DNA from: Kineococcus rhizosphaerae | Lineage (GTDB): Bacteria > Actinomycetota > Actinomycetes > Actinomycetales > Kineococcaceae | Length of the DNA: 64,000 nucleotides | Assembly (NCBI RefSeq): GCF_003002055.1 | Contig: NZ_PVZF01000006.1 | Span: 248,001 to 312,000, forward strand | Direction of reading: 5' to 3' | Shown here: positions 32,747 through 41,399 of the stretch, piece after piece | How positions within the stretch are numbered: the stretch's first letter is position 1 | Layout: every line of letters begins with the position of its first letter | Translations under genes and position numbers: made by a program | Notes under the pieces: generated by a model | Told to the model about the DNA's origin: nothing | What the model saw: only the letters and a program-made list of their open reading frames with translations | Databases searched by the model: none

Positions 32747-34357
32747 TCAGACGACCGTGACCGTGATCGAGTCGTAGCCGGTGGCCCCGTCGGGGACGGG
32801 CCCGACGACCACGTCGGTCTGCGGGGTCCCCGTGCCGTCGGTGGCACGGACCTGGATCGAGTGGGTCCCGGGTTCGCTCGCGTCCCAGTCGTAGACCCAC
32901 TGGCACCACGTGTCGGCCGAGACCGACGGCAGGACCAGCGCCTCGTCCCACTCCCCTTCGTCGACCCGGACCTCGACCCGGGAAACCCCCCGGTGCTGGG
33001 CCCACGCGACCCCCGCGACGGGGACCCGCCCGGCGCGGACCTTCGCGAACGACCTCGGGACGTCGACGCGGGACGCGGTCTTGACCGGGCCCTTCGCCGC
33101 CCACCCGCGGTCGGTCCAGTACGCGGTCTTCTCCGCGAACGTCGTGACCTCGAGGTCGGTGACCCACTTGCACGCCGAGACGTACCCGTACAGGCCGGGG
33201 ATCACCATGCGGACGGGGAACCCGTGCTCGCGGGGCAGGGGCCGGCCGTCCATCCCGACGACCAGCATCGCGTCGCGGCCGTCGGTGGCCTCGGCCAGCG
33301 GGGCGGACAGGGTGAACCCGTCGGTGCTGGTGGCGAACAGCATGTCCGCGCCGTCGGTGACCCCGACCTCGGCGAGCAGGTCCTGCAACGGGTACCCGAG
33401 CCAGCGGGCGTTGCCGACGTAAGACCCGCCGACCTCGTTGCTCACGCACGTCAGGGTGATCCAGCGCTCGCGCAGGGGTTTGGCCAGCAGGGTGGCGAAG
33501 TCGAGCGTGAGCTCGCGCTCGACGCGGCCGTGGATCCGCAGCGACCACCGCTCGGCCGTGACGTCGGGCACGACGAGGGCGGTGTCGACGCGGTAGAAGT
33601 CCGCGCTCCCCGTCGCGTAGGTGGTGAGCCCGCTCGCGACGGCGTCGGCGGGGTCCAGCCCGGCCGGCAGCGCGGGCGCCGGGTCGGCGGGCTCGGGCAG
33701 CACCACGCGGGCGCGCGACTCCTCCGCGCTGCGGGTGCTGACGAGGAACTGGCCCGCTCCCCCGCTGACCAGGGCCGCCGCCGCGGTGCTCCCGAGCAGC
33801 ACCCCGCGCCGGGGCGGGCCGGTGGGTGGGCCGCCGGCCGCGCCTCGACCCGGGGAAGGATCCCCCGGTCCTCGCGACGGCCGGCGGGTGAGGCGGCGGG
33901 TGAGCACCACCAGCGCGTACGTCCCCGCCGCCGCCCCGAGGGCCGACGGCAGGGGCGAGAACGTGGTGGCGTCGGGCCGGCTGGCTGCAGCCGCGACACC
34001 CACCGCGCCGAGGACACCGACCACCCCGACGCCGAGCGCGAGACGCCGGCGCGCCAGGACCCCCGCCAGGACGGCGAGGAGCGCGACGACGACCGCGATC
34101 GTCGTGAGCAGCACGGTCTTGTCGTGCGACCCGAAGGCACGGATCGCGGTGTCCTTCAACCACGCGGGGACCCGGTCCACCACCGCGTCACCGACGACGA
34201 CGAGGGGCGCGCTCGACGGGGAGACGATCCCCGCGACCAGTTGCCCCACGCCCAGCGTCAGCGCCGCGGCCAGCAGACCCGCGAGCGCGTGCCACCGGCG
34301 GTTCCCCTCCACAGCGCCGGCACCCCCGCTCGTCCTCGTGTCCGTGGTCGTCCTCAC
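32747..34357 (-). CDS. Membrane-anchored molybdopterin-dependent oxidoreductase (sulfite oxidase family)
   Basis: A 536-residue protein with about four to five N-terminal membrane helices, a signal-like Arg-rich segment (PPRRGVLLGSTAAAALVSGG) and then the Mo-binding sulfite-oxidase domain. The molybdenum-ligating Cys lies in ITLTCVSNEVGGSYVGNARW; MVIPGLYGYVSACKWVTDLEV and the C-terminal Mo-co dimerisation domain (VEVRVDEGEWDEALV) follow. Such enzymes reduce or oxidise small substrates outside the membrane; the substrate is not known. GTG 34357 is chosen 22 bp after rdgB. Near sigK-rskA, it may be part of that stress regulon. Confidence 0.85.
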   Translation of the reverse strand: MRTTTDTRTSGGAGAVEGNRRWHALAGLLAAALTLGVGQLVAGIVSPSSAPLVVVGDAVVDRVPAWLKDTAIRAFGSHDKTVLLTTIAVVVALLAVLAGVLARRRLALGVGVVGVLGAVGVAAAASRPDATTFSPLPSALGAAAGTYALVVLTRRLTRRPSRGPGDPSPGRGAAGGPPTGPPRRGVLLGSTAAAALVSGGAGQFLVSTRSAEESRARVVLPEPADPAPALPAGLDPADAVASGLTTYATGSADFYRVDTALVVPDVTAERWSLRIHGRVERELTLDFATLLAKPLRERWITLTCVSNEVGGSYVGNARWLGYPLQDLLAEVGVTDGADMLFATSTDGFTLSAPLAEATDGRDAMLVVGMDGRPLPREHGFPVRMVIPGLYGYVSACKWVTDLEVTTFAEKTAYWTDRGWAAKGPVKTASRVDVPRSFAKVRAGRVPVAGVAWAQHRGVSRVEVRVDEGEWDEALVLPSVSADTWCQWVYDWDASEPGTHSIQVRATDGTGTPQTDVVVGPVPDGATGYDSITVTVV

Positions 34358-34379
34358 ATCCCCCGGGTTCGGAGCCGGG

Positions 34380-34997
34380 TCAGTCGTGGATGGGTCGGCC
34401 GGCGAGCGCGTCGACGACGACGGGCGCCAGGGCCCGGAACGCCGCCCCGCGGTGGCTGATCGCGTTCTTCTCCTGCGCCGTGTGCTCGGCCAGGGTCCGG
34501 TCGGCCCCGACGGGCACGAAGACCGGGTCGTAGCCGAACCCGCCACCGCCGGTGGGCGCCGTCGTGACCGTCCCGCGCAGCTCACCCAGGCGCACCGCGC
34601 TCGTGCCGTCGGGCAGCGCGATCGCGGCGGCGCACACGAAGGCGCCCCCGCGGTGCTCGGCGGGGACGTCGGCGATCTGGGCCAGCAGCAGCTCCAGGTT
34701 GGCGACGTCGTCACCGTGCCGGCCGGCCCAGCGGGCCGAGAAGACACCGGGCGAGCCGCCGAGGACGTCGACGGCGATGCCGGAGTCGTCGGCGACGGCC
34801 GGCACGCCCGTGGCGCGGGCGACGGCGTGCGCCTTCAGCAGCGCGTTGCCCGCGAACGTCACCTCGGTCTCGGCGACCTCGGGGACCCCCTCGAACGCGT
34901 CGACGGTCAGCACCTCCACGCCGGGCAGCAGGGGCTCCAGGACGGCCTGCAGCTCACCGACCTTGTGCGCGTTGCGGGTGGCCAGGACGATCCTCAC
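34380..34997 (-). CDS. rdgB: RdgB/HAM1 non-canonical purine NTP pyrophosphatase
   Basis: A 205-residue enzyme that hydrolyses dITP/XTP to monophosphates, cleaning the nucleotide pool. Signatures are [17 protein letters not shown] (SxNxxK-like nucleotide site), [25 protein letters not shown] with catalytic acids, [12 protein letters not shown] and [13 protein letters not shown] 34997 overlaps the rph stop by 4 nt, so the two are coupled, the usual actinobacterial order. Confidence 0.95.
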   Translation of the reverse strand: MRIVLATRNAHKVGELQAVLEPLLPGVEVLTVDAFEGVPEVAETEVTFAGNALLKAHAVARATGVPAVADDSGIAVDVLGGSPGVFSARWAGRHGDDVANLELLLAQIADVPAEHRGGAFVCAAAIALPDGTSAVRLGELRGTVTTAPTGGGGFGYDPVFVPVGADRTLAEHTAQEKNAISHRGAAFRALAPVVVDALAGRPIHD

Positions 34998-35722
34998 CGG
35001 GCCAGCGCCTCCGCCTGCAGGGCGGCGAGCGTCGCCGTGCCGCCCAGGGCCAGGTCGAGCAGGGCGTCGAGCTCGGCGCGGTCGAACGGCGCGCCCTCGG
35101 CGGTGCCCTGGACCTCCACGAACCTCCCGTCGCCGGTGACGACGACGTTCATGTCCGTCTCGGCGGCGACGTCCTCGACGTAGGGCAGGTCCAGCACCGG
35201 CACACCCCCGACGACCCCGACGCTGATGGCGCTGACGCTGCCGGTCAGCGGCTGCTTCGACGCCTTGACGATGCCCTTGCCGCGCGCCCAGGAGATCGCG
35301 TCGGCGAGCGCCACGTAGGCGCCGGTGATCGCGGCGGTGCGGGTGCCGCCGTCGGCCTGCAGGACGTCGCAGTCGAGCACGATCGTGTTCTCGCCGAGCT
35401 GGGCGGTGTCCACGACGGCGCGCAGGCTGCGGCCGATGAGGCGGGAGATCTCGTGGGTGCGCCCGCCGATCTTGCCCTTGACCGACTCGCGGTCGCTGCG
35501 GGTGTTCGTCGAGCGCGGCAGCATGGCGTACTCGGCGGTGACCCAGCCCTGACCCGAGCCCTTGCGCCAGCGCGGCACGCCCTCGGTGAAGGAGGCGGCG
35601 CACAGGACGCGGGTGCGGCCGAACTCCACCAGGACGCTGCCCTCGGCGTGGTCGAGCCAGTTGCGGGTGATGGTCACGGGGCGCAGCTCGTCGGCGGCGC
35701 GGCCGTCAGCTCGTTCAGTCAC
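34994..35722 (-). CDS. rph: Ribonuclease PH
   Basis: A 242-residue phosphorolytic 3'-5' exoribonuclease for tRNA 3'-end trimming. Family motifs include [85 protein letters not shown] and [32 protein letters not shown]. The protein starts five bases after the murI stop. Confidence 0.96.
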   Translation of the reverse strand: MTERADGRAADELRPVTITRNWLDHAEGSVLVEFGRTRVLCAASFTEGVPRWRKGSGQGWVTAEYAMLPRSTNTRSDRESVKGKIGGRTHEISRLIGRSLRAVVDTAQLGENTIVLDCDVLQADGGTRTAAITGAYVALADAISWARGKGIVKASKQPLTGSVSAISVGVVGGVPVLDLPYVEDVAAETDMNVVVTGDGRFVEVQGTAEGAPFDRAELDALLDLALGGTATLAALQAEALAR

Positions 35723-35726
35723 GGCC

Positions 35727-36572
35727 TCACCCTAGGGCGCCCAGGTACAACGGCCCGGTCTCGTCGACGTCGACCAGCTGCGGCCCGAACTGCGGCCCCA
35801 GGAACCGTTGGGCCAGGGCGCGGAAGGTCCGCTCGTCGCCGGTCGAGGTGAAGCGGTGGCGCGGCTGCGGCAGGTCGTCGGGGCGCAGCAGCTCGCGCGC
35901 GGCGAGCTCGCGGTAGACGTCGAAGGCGGTCTCCTCGGCGCTGGAGACGAGCGTGACGTCGTCGCCCACGACGCTGCGCAGCACGGCCATCAGCAGGGGG
36001 TAGTGGGTGCAGCCGAGCACGAGGGTGTCCACGTCCGCGGCGATCGCGGGGGCCAGGTACTCCCGGGCCGCGGTCAGCAGCTCCGGCCCGCTGGTCACCC
36101 CGCGCTCGACGAACTCGACGAACGCCGGGCACGCGGCCGTCGTCAGGGCCAGGTGGGGGGCGGCGGCGAAGGCGTCCTCGTAGGCGCGCGAGGAGATCGT
36201 GGCGCGCGTCCCGATGACCCCGACCCGGCCGTTGCGGGTGGCCCGCACGGCGCGGCGCACGGCGGGCTGGATGACCTCGACGACGGGCACGTCGTAGCGC
36301 TCGCGGGCGTCGCGCAGCATGGCCGCCGAGGCGGAGTTGCACGCGATGACGAGCATCTTCACGCCCGACTCCACGACCCGGTCCAGCACGTCCAGGGCCA
36401 GCCGGCGGACCTCGGCGATGGGCTTGGGGCCGTACGGGGAGTGCGCGGTGTCCCCGACGTAGTGGATCGCCTCGTGCGGCAGCTGGTCCAGGACCGCGCG
36501 GGCGACGGTCAGGCCGCCGACGCCGGAGTCGAAGATGCCGATGGGCAGTTCCCGGTCGCGGGCGGCACTCAC
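35727..36572 (-). CDS. murI: Glutamate racemase
   Basis: A 281-residue cytoplasmic enzyme making D-glutamate for peptidoglycan. The two catalytic cysteines are in [11 protein letters not shown] and [11 protein letters not shown]. The N-terminal [23 protein letters not shown] and the substrate loop [11 protein letters not shown] are intact. GTG 36572 overlaps the DUF2017 stop by 4 nt. It sits in the conserved actinobacterial set clpS-DUF2017-murI-rph-rdgB. Confidence 0.96.
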   Translation of the reverse strand: MSAARDRELPIGIFDSGVGGLTVARAVLDQLPHEAIHYVGDTAHSPYGPKPIAEVRRLALDVLDRVVESGVKMLVIACNSASAAMLRDARERYDVPVVEVIQPAVRRAVRATRNGRVGVIGTRATISSRAYEDAFAAAPHLALTTAACPAFVEFVERGVTSGPELLTAAREYLAPAIAADVDTLVLGCTHYPLLMAVLRSVVGDDVTLVSSAEETAFDVYRELAARELLRPDDLPQPRHRFTSTGDERTFRALAQRFLGPQFGPQLVDVDETGPLYLGALG

Positions 36573-37162
36573 AGCAAGGACCTCACGAGCGTCTCCTGGA
36601 GGTGGGTGGTGAAGTCGTACACGGCCCACGCCCAGCGGGCCGGGTCGTCCTCGGCGAGCTCGAGGTAGGGGTCGGTGCCGTCCTCGCGCACGCCCAGCCG
36701 GGTGCCGAGGGCGAGGCGGATGTCGTTGAGCGCGGCCAGCCACGTCCGGGCCCCGTCGCCGTCGAGCTGCACGCGCCCGCCCTGGCCGAGGACGGGGTCG
36801 AGGGTCGCCAGCAGGCCCCGGGCGACCGCGGCCTTGCGCTCGCGCAGACCGCGCTCGGTGAACCGGCGGAAGTCGGCGGAGGCCTGCGGGTCGTCGGCGG
36901 CGTAGGCGTCCGGCAGGAGGCGTTGCAGGACCTCGTCCTCGGGCGGGACGACGGGGCCGTCGGCGCCCAGCTCGGGGACGTCGAACGCGGGCAGGTCGGT
37001 CAGCCCCAGCTCGGCGGCCAGCGGGTCGACCGGGCGCGCGGGCGGTTCGGGGACCTCCAGCAGCTCCACGACCTCGCGCGCCAGGGACGCCAGCAGGTCC
37101 GCCTCGGAGGCGTGCAGGGTGATCGAGTACAGGCCGTGCCGGGACTTGCGGAAGGTGGCCAC
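36569..37162 (-). CDS. DUF2017 family protein
   Basis: A 197-residue protein of the actinobacterial DUF2017 family, always found beside clpS. It has an acidic middle part ([26 protein letters not shown]) and a C-terminal segment with [12 protein letters not shown] and [21 protein letters not shown] 37162 immediately follows the clpS stop with no gap. Function unknown; a link to Clp proteolysis is only suggested by gene order. Confidence 0.9.
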   Translation of the reverse strand: MATFRKSRHGLYSITLHASEADLLASLAREVVELLEVPEPPARPVDPLAAELGLTDLPAFDVPELGADGPVVPPEDEVLQRLLPDAYAADDPQASADFRRFTERGLRERKAAVARGLLATLDPVLGQGGRVQLDGDGARTWLAALNDIRLALGTRLGVREDGTDPYLELAEDDPARWAWAVYDFTTHLQETLVRSLL

Positions 37163-37462
37163 TCACTCGTCCTTCTGCAACGTGGCCCACAGCCCGTAGC
37201 CGTGCATGGCCTCGACGTCGCGTTCCATCGACTCGCGGGTGCCCGAGCTCACGACGGCCCGGCCCTTGGAGTGCACGTCCATCATGAGCGCCTCCGCCTT
37301 GGCCTCGGAGTAGCCGAAGTGGGTGCGGAACACGTACGTCACGTAGGACATCAGGTTCACCGGGTCGTTCCAGACGAGGGTGACCCACGGGGTGTCCGGG
37401 GAGGTGACGAGATCGGTCTCCGGACGCTCGAGCTCGGTGGGAGCGGTCAGGACGACAGGCAC
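37163..37462 (-). CDS. clpS: ATP-dependent Clp protease adaptor ClpS
   Basis: A 99-residue adaptor that delivers N-degron substrates to ClpC/ClpA. Key elements are [27 protein letters not shown], with the Asn-Asp pair that binds the substrate N-terminus, and [37 protein letters not shown]. It is divergent from pncB with 41 bp between starts. Confidence 0.95.
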   Translation of the reverse strand: MPVVLTAPTELERPETDLVTSPDTPWVTLVWNDPVNLMSYVTYVFRTHFGYSEAKAEALMMDVHSKGRAVVSSGTRESMERDVEAMHGYGLWATLQKDE

Positions 37463-37503
37463 CCCGGCAGTCTAGGCGGGCCGGTCCTGGCTAGATTCGC
37501 TGC

Positions 37504-38811
37504 ATGGTGAGCCACCACAGCGGCAGCACGGCCCTGCTGACCGACCACTACGAGCTGACGATGCTCCAGGCGGCCCTCTCGGACGGGACGGGCGAGCGGG
37601 CCTGCACCTTCGAGGTCTTCGGCCGCCGGCTGCCCGAGGGGCGCCGCTACGGCGTCGTCGCCGGCACCGGGCGCGTCCTGGACGCCGTGCGCGACTTCAC
37701 CTTCGACCCCGAGCTGCTCGCCGGCCTGCGCGGGGTGCTCGACGAGCGGACGCTGGACTGGCTGGCCGGGTACCGCTTCGGCGGGTCCATCGAAGGCTAC
37801 GCCGAGGGCGAGCTGTGGTTCCCCGGCTCGCCCATCCTCACGGTGACGGGCACCTTCGCCGAGGCGGTGATCCTGGAGACGGTCGTCCTGTCGATCCTCA
37901 ACCACGACTGCGCGATCGCGGCGGCGGCCTCGCGGATGGTCCAGGCCGCCGGTGACCGGCCCCTGATCGAGATGGGCTCGCGCCGCACGCACGAGGACGC
38001 CGCCGTCGCCGCCTCCCGCGCCGCCTACCTGGCCGGGTTCACCTCGACGTCGAACCTGCAGGCCGGCGCCTCCTACGGCATACCGACGTCGGGGACGTCC
38101 GCGCACGCCTTCACCCTGCTGCACGACACCGAGGCGCAGGCCTTCGCCGCGCAGGTCGCCGCCCTCGGCGTCGGCACCACCCTGCTCGTCGACACGTACG
38201 ACATCACCGCCGGCATCGCCACGGCCGTCGAGGTCGCCGGGCCGCAGCTGGGGGCGGTGCGCATCGACTCCGGGGACCTGGAGGTCCTCGCCGTCCAGGC
38301 CCGCGCCCAGCTCGACTCCCTGGGGGCCACCGGCACCCGCATCGTCGTCTCCGGGGACCTCGACGAGTACGCGCTCGCCGCGCTGCGCGCCGCCCCCGTC
38401 GACGGCTACGGCGTCGGGACGTCCCTGGTGACGGGGTCCGGCGCGCCCACCGCGGGCCTGGTCTACAAGCTCGTCGAGGTCGAGGGCCGGCCCGTCGCCA
38501 AGCGCTCCACCTCCAAGGTCACCCAGGGCGGGCGCAAGGTCGCCGTCCGCCGCCACCGCCCGACCGGCACCGCCACCGACGAGGTCCTCGGCGTCGGGTC
38601 CACCCCGCCGCGGGAGCCGAACGACCGGCCGCTGCAGGTGCCGCTGGTGCGCGAGGGGGAACGCGTCGCGGACCTGCCCGACCTCGCCGCCTCCCGCGAG
38701 CACCTGCGCCGCGCCCTGGTGACCCTGCCCTGGGACGGGCTGGCGCTGTCCAAGGGCGAACCGGCCATCCCCACGACGGTGCTGACCCCCGAGCGGGGGG
38801 TCGTGCGGTGA
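37504..38811 (+). CDS. pncB: Nicotinate phosphoribosyltransferase
   Basis: A 435-residue enzyme that converts nicotinate, PRPP and ATP to nicotinate mononucleotide for NAD salvage. Typical segments are TDHYELTMLQAAL at the N-terminus, GSRRTHEDAAVAASRAAYLAGFTSTSNLQAG, YGIPTSGTSAHAF and RIDSGDL with YGVGTSLVTG for the phosphate site. Its TGA overlaps the first of two repeat-encoded small ORFs that link it to pncA. Confidence 0.95.
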   Translation: MVSHHSGSTALLTDHYELTMLQAALSDGTGERACTFEVFGRRLPEGRRYGVVAGTGRVLDAVRDFTFDPELLAGLRGVLDERTLDWLAGYRFGGSIEGYAEGELWFPGSPILTVTGTFAEAVILETVVLSILNHDCAIAAAASRMVQAAGDRPLIEMGSRRTHEDAAVAASRAAYLAGFTSTSNLQAGASYGIPTSGTSAHAFTLLHDTEAQAFAAQVAALGVGTTLLVDTYDITAGIATAVEVAGPQLGAVRIDSGDLEVLAVQARAQLDSLGATGTRIVVSGDLDEYALAALRAAPVDGYGVGTSLVTGSGAPTAGLVYKLVEVEGRPVAKRSTSKVTQGGRKVAVRRHRPTGTATDEVLGVGSTPPREPNDRPLQVPLVREGERVADLPDLAASREHLRRALVTLPWDGLALSKGEPAIPTTVLTPERGVVR

Positions 38812-38930
38812 GCGACGCGCGGCGCGACGCCGCCTGGACGCAGGGAACGCGCCGACGGAGTCGCCGCGCGGTCCCGGAGGAAGGCGGCGTCACCGGCGCC
38901 GCGACGGAGCGAACCCAGGAGACACGGTGA
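38808..38930 (+). CDS. Repeat-encoded small ORF 1 (40 residues)
   Basis: An ORF from GTG 38808 (overlapping the pncB stop as GTGA) to TGA at 38928-38930. The peptide starts VSDARRDAAWTQGTRRRSRR and ends in TQETR; it is Arg-rich and basic. It is the first unit of a 119-bp direct repeat, and its TGA overlaps the start of the second unit. A CCAGGAGA ribosome site belongs to the end of each unit. It may be a translated coupling peptide or a by-product of repeat insertion. Confidence 0.4.
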   Translation: MSDARRDAAWTQGTRRRSRRAVPEEGGVTGAATERTQETR

Positions 38931-39045
38931 GCGACGCGCGGCGCGACGCCGCCTGGACGCAGGGAACGCGCCGACGGAGTCGCTGCGCGGTCCCGGAGGA
39001 AGGCGGCGTCACCGGCGCCGCGACGGAGCGAACCCAGGAGACATC
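38808..39045 (+). repeat. 119-bp direct repeat, two tandem copies, between pncB and pncA
   Basis: Copies at 38808-38926 and 38927-39045 are nearly identical: one internal C/T change (38863 versus 38984 region) and a two-base change just before the final start codon. GTG codons at 38808, 38927 and 39046 (pncA) are spaced exactly 119 bp. Each copy contains a hairpin: 38818-38835 pairs with 38882-38903, 18 base pairs with a 4-nt bulge (CGCGGCGC, GACGCCGCCT and their complements). The period is not a multiple of three, so each copy is a self-contained ORF. Confidence 0.9.
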
Positions 39046-39049
39046 GTGA
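38927..39049 (+). CDS. Repeat-encoded small ORF 2 (40 residues)
   Basis: The second unit's ORF, from GTG 38927 to TGA at 39047-39049, encodes almost the same 40-residue basic peptide as ORF 1, ending in TQETS. Its stop overlaps the pncA GTG (GTGA), so ribosomes could pass from pncB through both small ORFs into pncA by termination-reinitiation. No homolog known to me. Confidence 0.4.
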   Translation: MSDARRDAAWTQGTRRRSRCAVPEEGGVTGAATERTQETS

Positions 39050-39663
39050 GCAGGGCGCTCGTGGTCGTGGACGTGCAGAACGACTTCTGCCCCGGCGGCT
39101 CCCTGGCCGTCGCCGGCGGGGACGAGGTCGCCCGGGCGATCAGCGCCCTGCTGGCCGTGGACACCTCCACGGGCCGGGGCATCGCGTACGACCACGTCGT
39201 GGCCACGCAGGACTTCCACATCGACCCCGGTGCGCACTTCTCCGACACGCCCGACTTCGTCGACTCCTGGCCGGTGCACTGCCGCGCCGGCACGACCGGC
39301 GCCCGGCTGCACGACGACCTGGTGACCGACCGCGTCGAGGCCGTGTTCCGCAAGGGCCAGTACGCCGCCGCGTACTCGGGGTTCGAGGGGGTCAGCACGA
39401 CCGTCACCGCCGAGGGCGGCGAACTCGACACCGGACTCGCGGACTGGTTGCGGGACAGGGGGGTCGACGAGGTCCACGTGGTGGGGATCGCCACCGACCA
39501 CTGCGTGCGGGCCACCGCGCTCGACGCCGCGCGCCTGGGCCTTCGCACCACCGTGCTCCTGGGGCTGACCGCCGGGATCTCCGCGGCCACGGTCGAGGCG
39601 GCGCTGGCCGAACTGCGCGCGAACGGGGTCACCCTCATCGGTGACCCCGTCCTGGCGGGCTGA
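39046..39663 (+). CDS. pncA: Nicotinamidase
   Basis: A 205-residue isochorismatase-fold amidase converting nicotinamide to nicotinate, the substrate of PncB. The catalytic triad can be seen: Asp9 in VVVDVQNDF, the Lys in VFRKGQYAAAYSGFEG, and the Cys in ATDHCVRAT. Metal ligands are in QDFHIDPGAHF. The GTG at 39046 has CCAGGAGA just upstream, contributed by the 119-bp repeat. Pairing with pncB completes a nicotinamide salvage operon. Confidence 0.95.
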   Translation: MSRALVVVDVQNDFCPGGSLAVAGGDEVARAISALLAVDTSTGRGIAYDHVVATQDFHIDPGAHFSDTPDFVDSWPVHCRAGTTGARLHDDLVTDRVEAVFRKGQYAAAYSGFEGVSTTVTAEGGELDTGLADWLRDRGVDEVHVVGIATDHCVRATALDAARLGLRTTVLLGLTAGISAATVEAALAELRANGVTLIGDPVLAG

Positions 39664-39682
39664 ACGGGAGGGCTGAACGGGA
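39657..39682. repeat. 13-bp tandem duplication at the pncA 3' end
   Basis: GGGCTGAACGGGA occurs twice in a row (39657-39669, 39670-39682). The first copy contains the pncA stop, and the duplicate places a second TGA just downstream. It lies between convergent genes. Confidence 0.8.
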
Positions 39683-39689
39683 GGGCCGG

Positions 39690-40397
39690 TCAGCGGCGCT
39701 TGACGACGACCGTGCGGGCGAGCTTGTCGTGGATCGCCTGCCGGCGCTGGTCCCACGTCGGCCACAGGAAGTCGATCAGGTACCAGAGCCCGACGATCGA
39801 GCCGAGCATGTCGCTGCCGATCCAGCGCACGGCGGCCTGCCCCGTCGTCGGCAGCCCGGGGCGCTCCCAGTCGCGCACCCGCAGCCCGCACAGCGCCTTG
39901 CCGGGTGTCGCGCCGTAGAACCGGGTCGTGAGGATCGTGTAGACGGCGCTGACGACGACGAGGATCAGCGTCAGCTCGCGCGAGGCCGCGCTGTACGACG
40001 CGTTGGCGACGAGGTCGGAGACGGCCGCGGAGTCCCCGGCCACCACCCGGTCCAGGGTGGTCTGCGTCAGGGACGTCATGACCTGCAGCGCGGACCGGCC
40101 GGCGAGGGCGGCGACGACGGTGATGACGATCGCGTCCACGACGCGCGCCAGCAGGCGCAGGCCGAGGTTGCCCAGGGCCTGGCCGTCGGGCGTCGCGATG
40201 GCCCGCACCCCGGGGGCCGGGTACTGCGAGGGTGGGTACGGCGAGGGCGCCGGGGCCGGGTACTGACCCGCCGGCGGTTTCACCAGGGACGGCTGCTGAC
40301 GGTGGACGTGCTCGGTCCACCCCGACCCGTCCCACCACCGCAGGTGGCTGCGGGTGGGGTCGGACGGGTCGGGGTACCACCCGGGCGTCGTGCTCAT
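39690..40397 (-). CDS. RDD-family membrane protein with DUF2510 domain
   Basis: A 235-residue protein. The N-terminal DUF2510 motif (PGWYPDPSDPTRSHLRWWDGSGWTEHV) is followed by a Pro/Tyr-rich linker and a C-terminal RDD domain with three membrane helices (LGNLGLRLLARVVDAIVITVV, ATPGKALCGLRVRDWER, DKLARTVVVKR). RDD proteins are membrane proteins of broad and mostly unknown function. ATG 40397 is chosen over an upstream frame that runs into the next gene. Confidence 0.88.
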   Translation of the reverse strand: MSTTPGWYPDPSDPTRSHLRWWDGSGWTEHVHRQQPSLVKPPAGQYPAPAPSPYPPSQYPAPGVRAIATPDGQALGNLGLRLLARVVDAIVITVVAALAGRSALQVMTSLTQTTLDRVVAGDSAAVSDLVANASYSAASRELTLILVVVSAVYTILTTRFYGATPGKALCGLRVRDWERPGLPTTGQAAVRWIGSDMLGSIVGLWYLIDFLWPTWDQRRQAIHDKLARTVVVKRR

Positions 40398-40432
40398 GAG
40401 GGGCAAGCCTGCCAGTTCGTCGGGGACGTGCT

Positions 40433-40891
40433 TCAGGCGACGCCGAACTCGGACGGGTCGATGCCCACGGCCTGGCAGATCTCGCGCACGGCCTTGCGCT
40501 CGTCGGGGTCGAAGTCCCCGTCGGCACCGCCGATGACGACGCCGACTCCGACGACGGCGCGGGCCTGGTCGGGCTTGCCGCGCAGCTTCCCGACGGCCTG
40601 CAGCGCCTCGATCTTGCCGAAGTCGTAGTCCGCGGTCAGCTTGCCGCACCACTTGTCGAACGACTCGCGCAGGTCACCGGCGTTGAAGACCGACAGGACG
40701 TCGTTGCTGGCGATGAACGCGGCCGTCTTGGCGCGTTCCTCCGGCTCGACGCTGCCGTCGGCCGCGGCGATGAGCGCGCACGTCGCCATGCTCGCCTCGG
40801 CGAAGTCCTTGCTCTTGAACTGGCCGACCTTCGTCTTGAGCTGGTCGCCCGCGAGCAGGCCCTTGTTCTTCAGGTTGTCCAGGAATCCCAT
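40433..40891 (-). CDS. TerB-like tellurite-resistance family protein
   Basis: A 152-residue, mostly helical TerB-fold protein. Two acidic repeat motifs mark the metal-binding regions: IAAADGSVEPEERAKTAAFI and IGGADGDFDPDERKAVREICQAVGID. The opening FLDNLKNKGLLAGDQLKTKVGQFKSKDF is typical of the actinobacterial stand-alone version. No terC or terD genes are nearby, so it probably has a general stress or membrane-associated role and is not part of a tellurite operon. Confidence 0.85.
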   Translation of the reverse strand: MGFLDNLKNKGLLAGDQLKTKVGQFKSKDFAEASMATCALIAAADGSVEPEERAKTAAFIASNDVLSVFNAGDLRESFDKWCGKLTADYDFGKIEALQAVGKLRGKPDQARAVVGVGVVIGGADGDFDPDERKAVREICQAVGIDPSEFGVA

Positions 40892-40934
40892 GCCGGGGCA
40901 ACGGGTCCGGGCCGGGACGGGTTCCCGGGGGCGG

Positions 40935-41390
40935 TCAGCTGAAGCGCCGCACGATCTCGGAGTTGCGGTCGGCCAGCAGCTGCCGCAGGGTCCGGCGGAC
41001 GAACAGGACGTCGGCCAGGCGGCCGAGGACGCCGTACGGGGACCGCCACGACATCCGGTCGGTCATGATCGTCATCTTCGGGCCCTCGGTCTCGAACGTG
41101 TGCTCGTGCCGGAACCGCTCGAACGCGCCGGACTCCATCTCGTCGACGAACCGCGTGGGGTGGTCCAGCTCGACGATGTGCGAGGTGTGGGTGAGGGGGA
41201 ACCCGAGGATGCGCAGCCGCCACTGCACCTTCTCGTCGAGGGCGATGCGGCCCGTGGTGCGCCCGGCGCCCTCGACGGCGCGGACCTTGTACCGCTTGCC
41301 CGCGACGCGTTCGACGTCGAGGTCGAGGGACATGTCGAACACCTCGGACAAGGGCGCTCTGACCATGGTCCGCTGGACGATCTCGGGCAT
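40935..41390 (-). CDS. SRPBCC (START-like) domain protein
   Basis: A 151-residue helix-grip protein. IVQRTMVRAPLSEVFDMSLDLDVERVAG is the first strand and helix, GFPLTHTSHIVELDHPTRFVDEMESGAFERFRHEHTFE forms the sheet, and a long C-terminal helix closes the pocket (LADVLFVRRTLRQLLADRN). Such proteins bind small hydrophobic ligands or act as cyclases; none can be named. Confidence 0.75.
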   Translation of the reverse strand: MPEIVQRTMVRAPLSEVFDMSLDLDVERVAGKRYKVRAVEGAGRTTGRIALDEKVQWRLRILGFPLTHTSHIVELDHPTRFVDEMESGAFERFRHEHTFETEGPKMTIMTDRMSWRSPYGVLGRLADVLFVRRTLRQLLADRNSEIVRRFS

Positions 41391-41399
41391 CTTGGCAAC

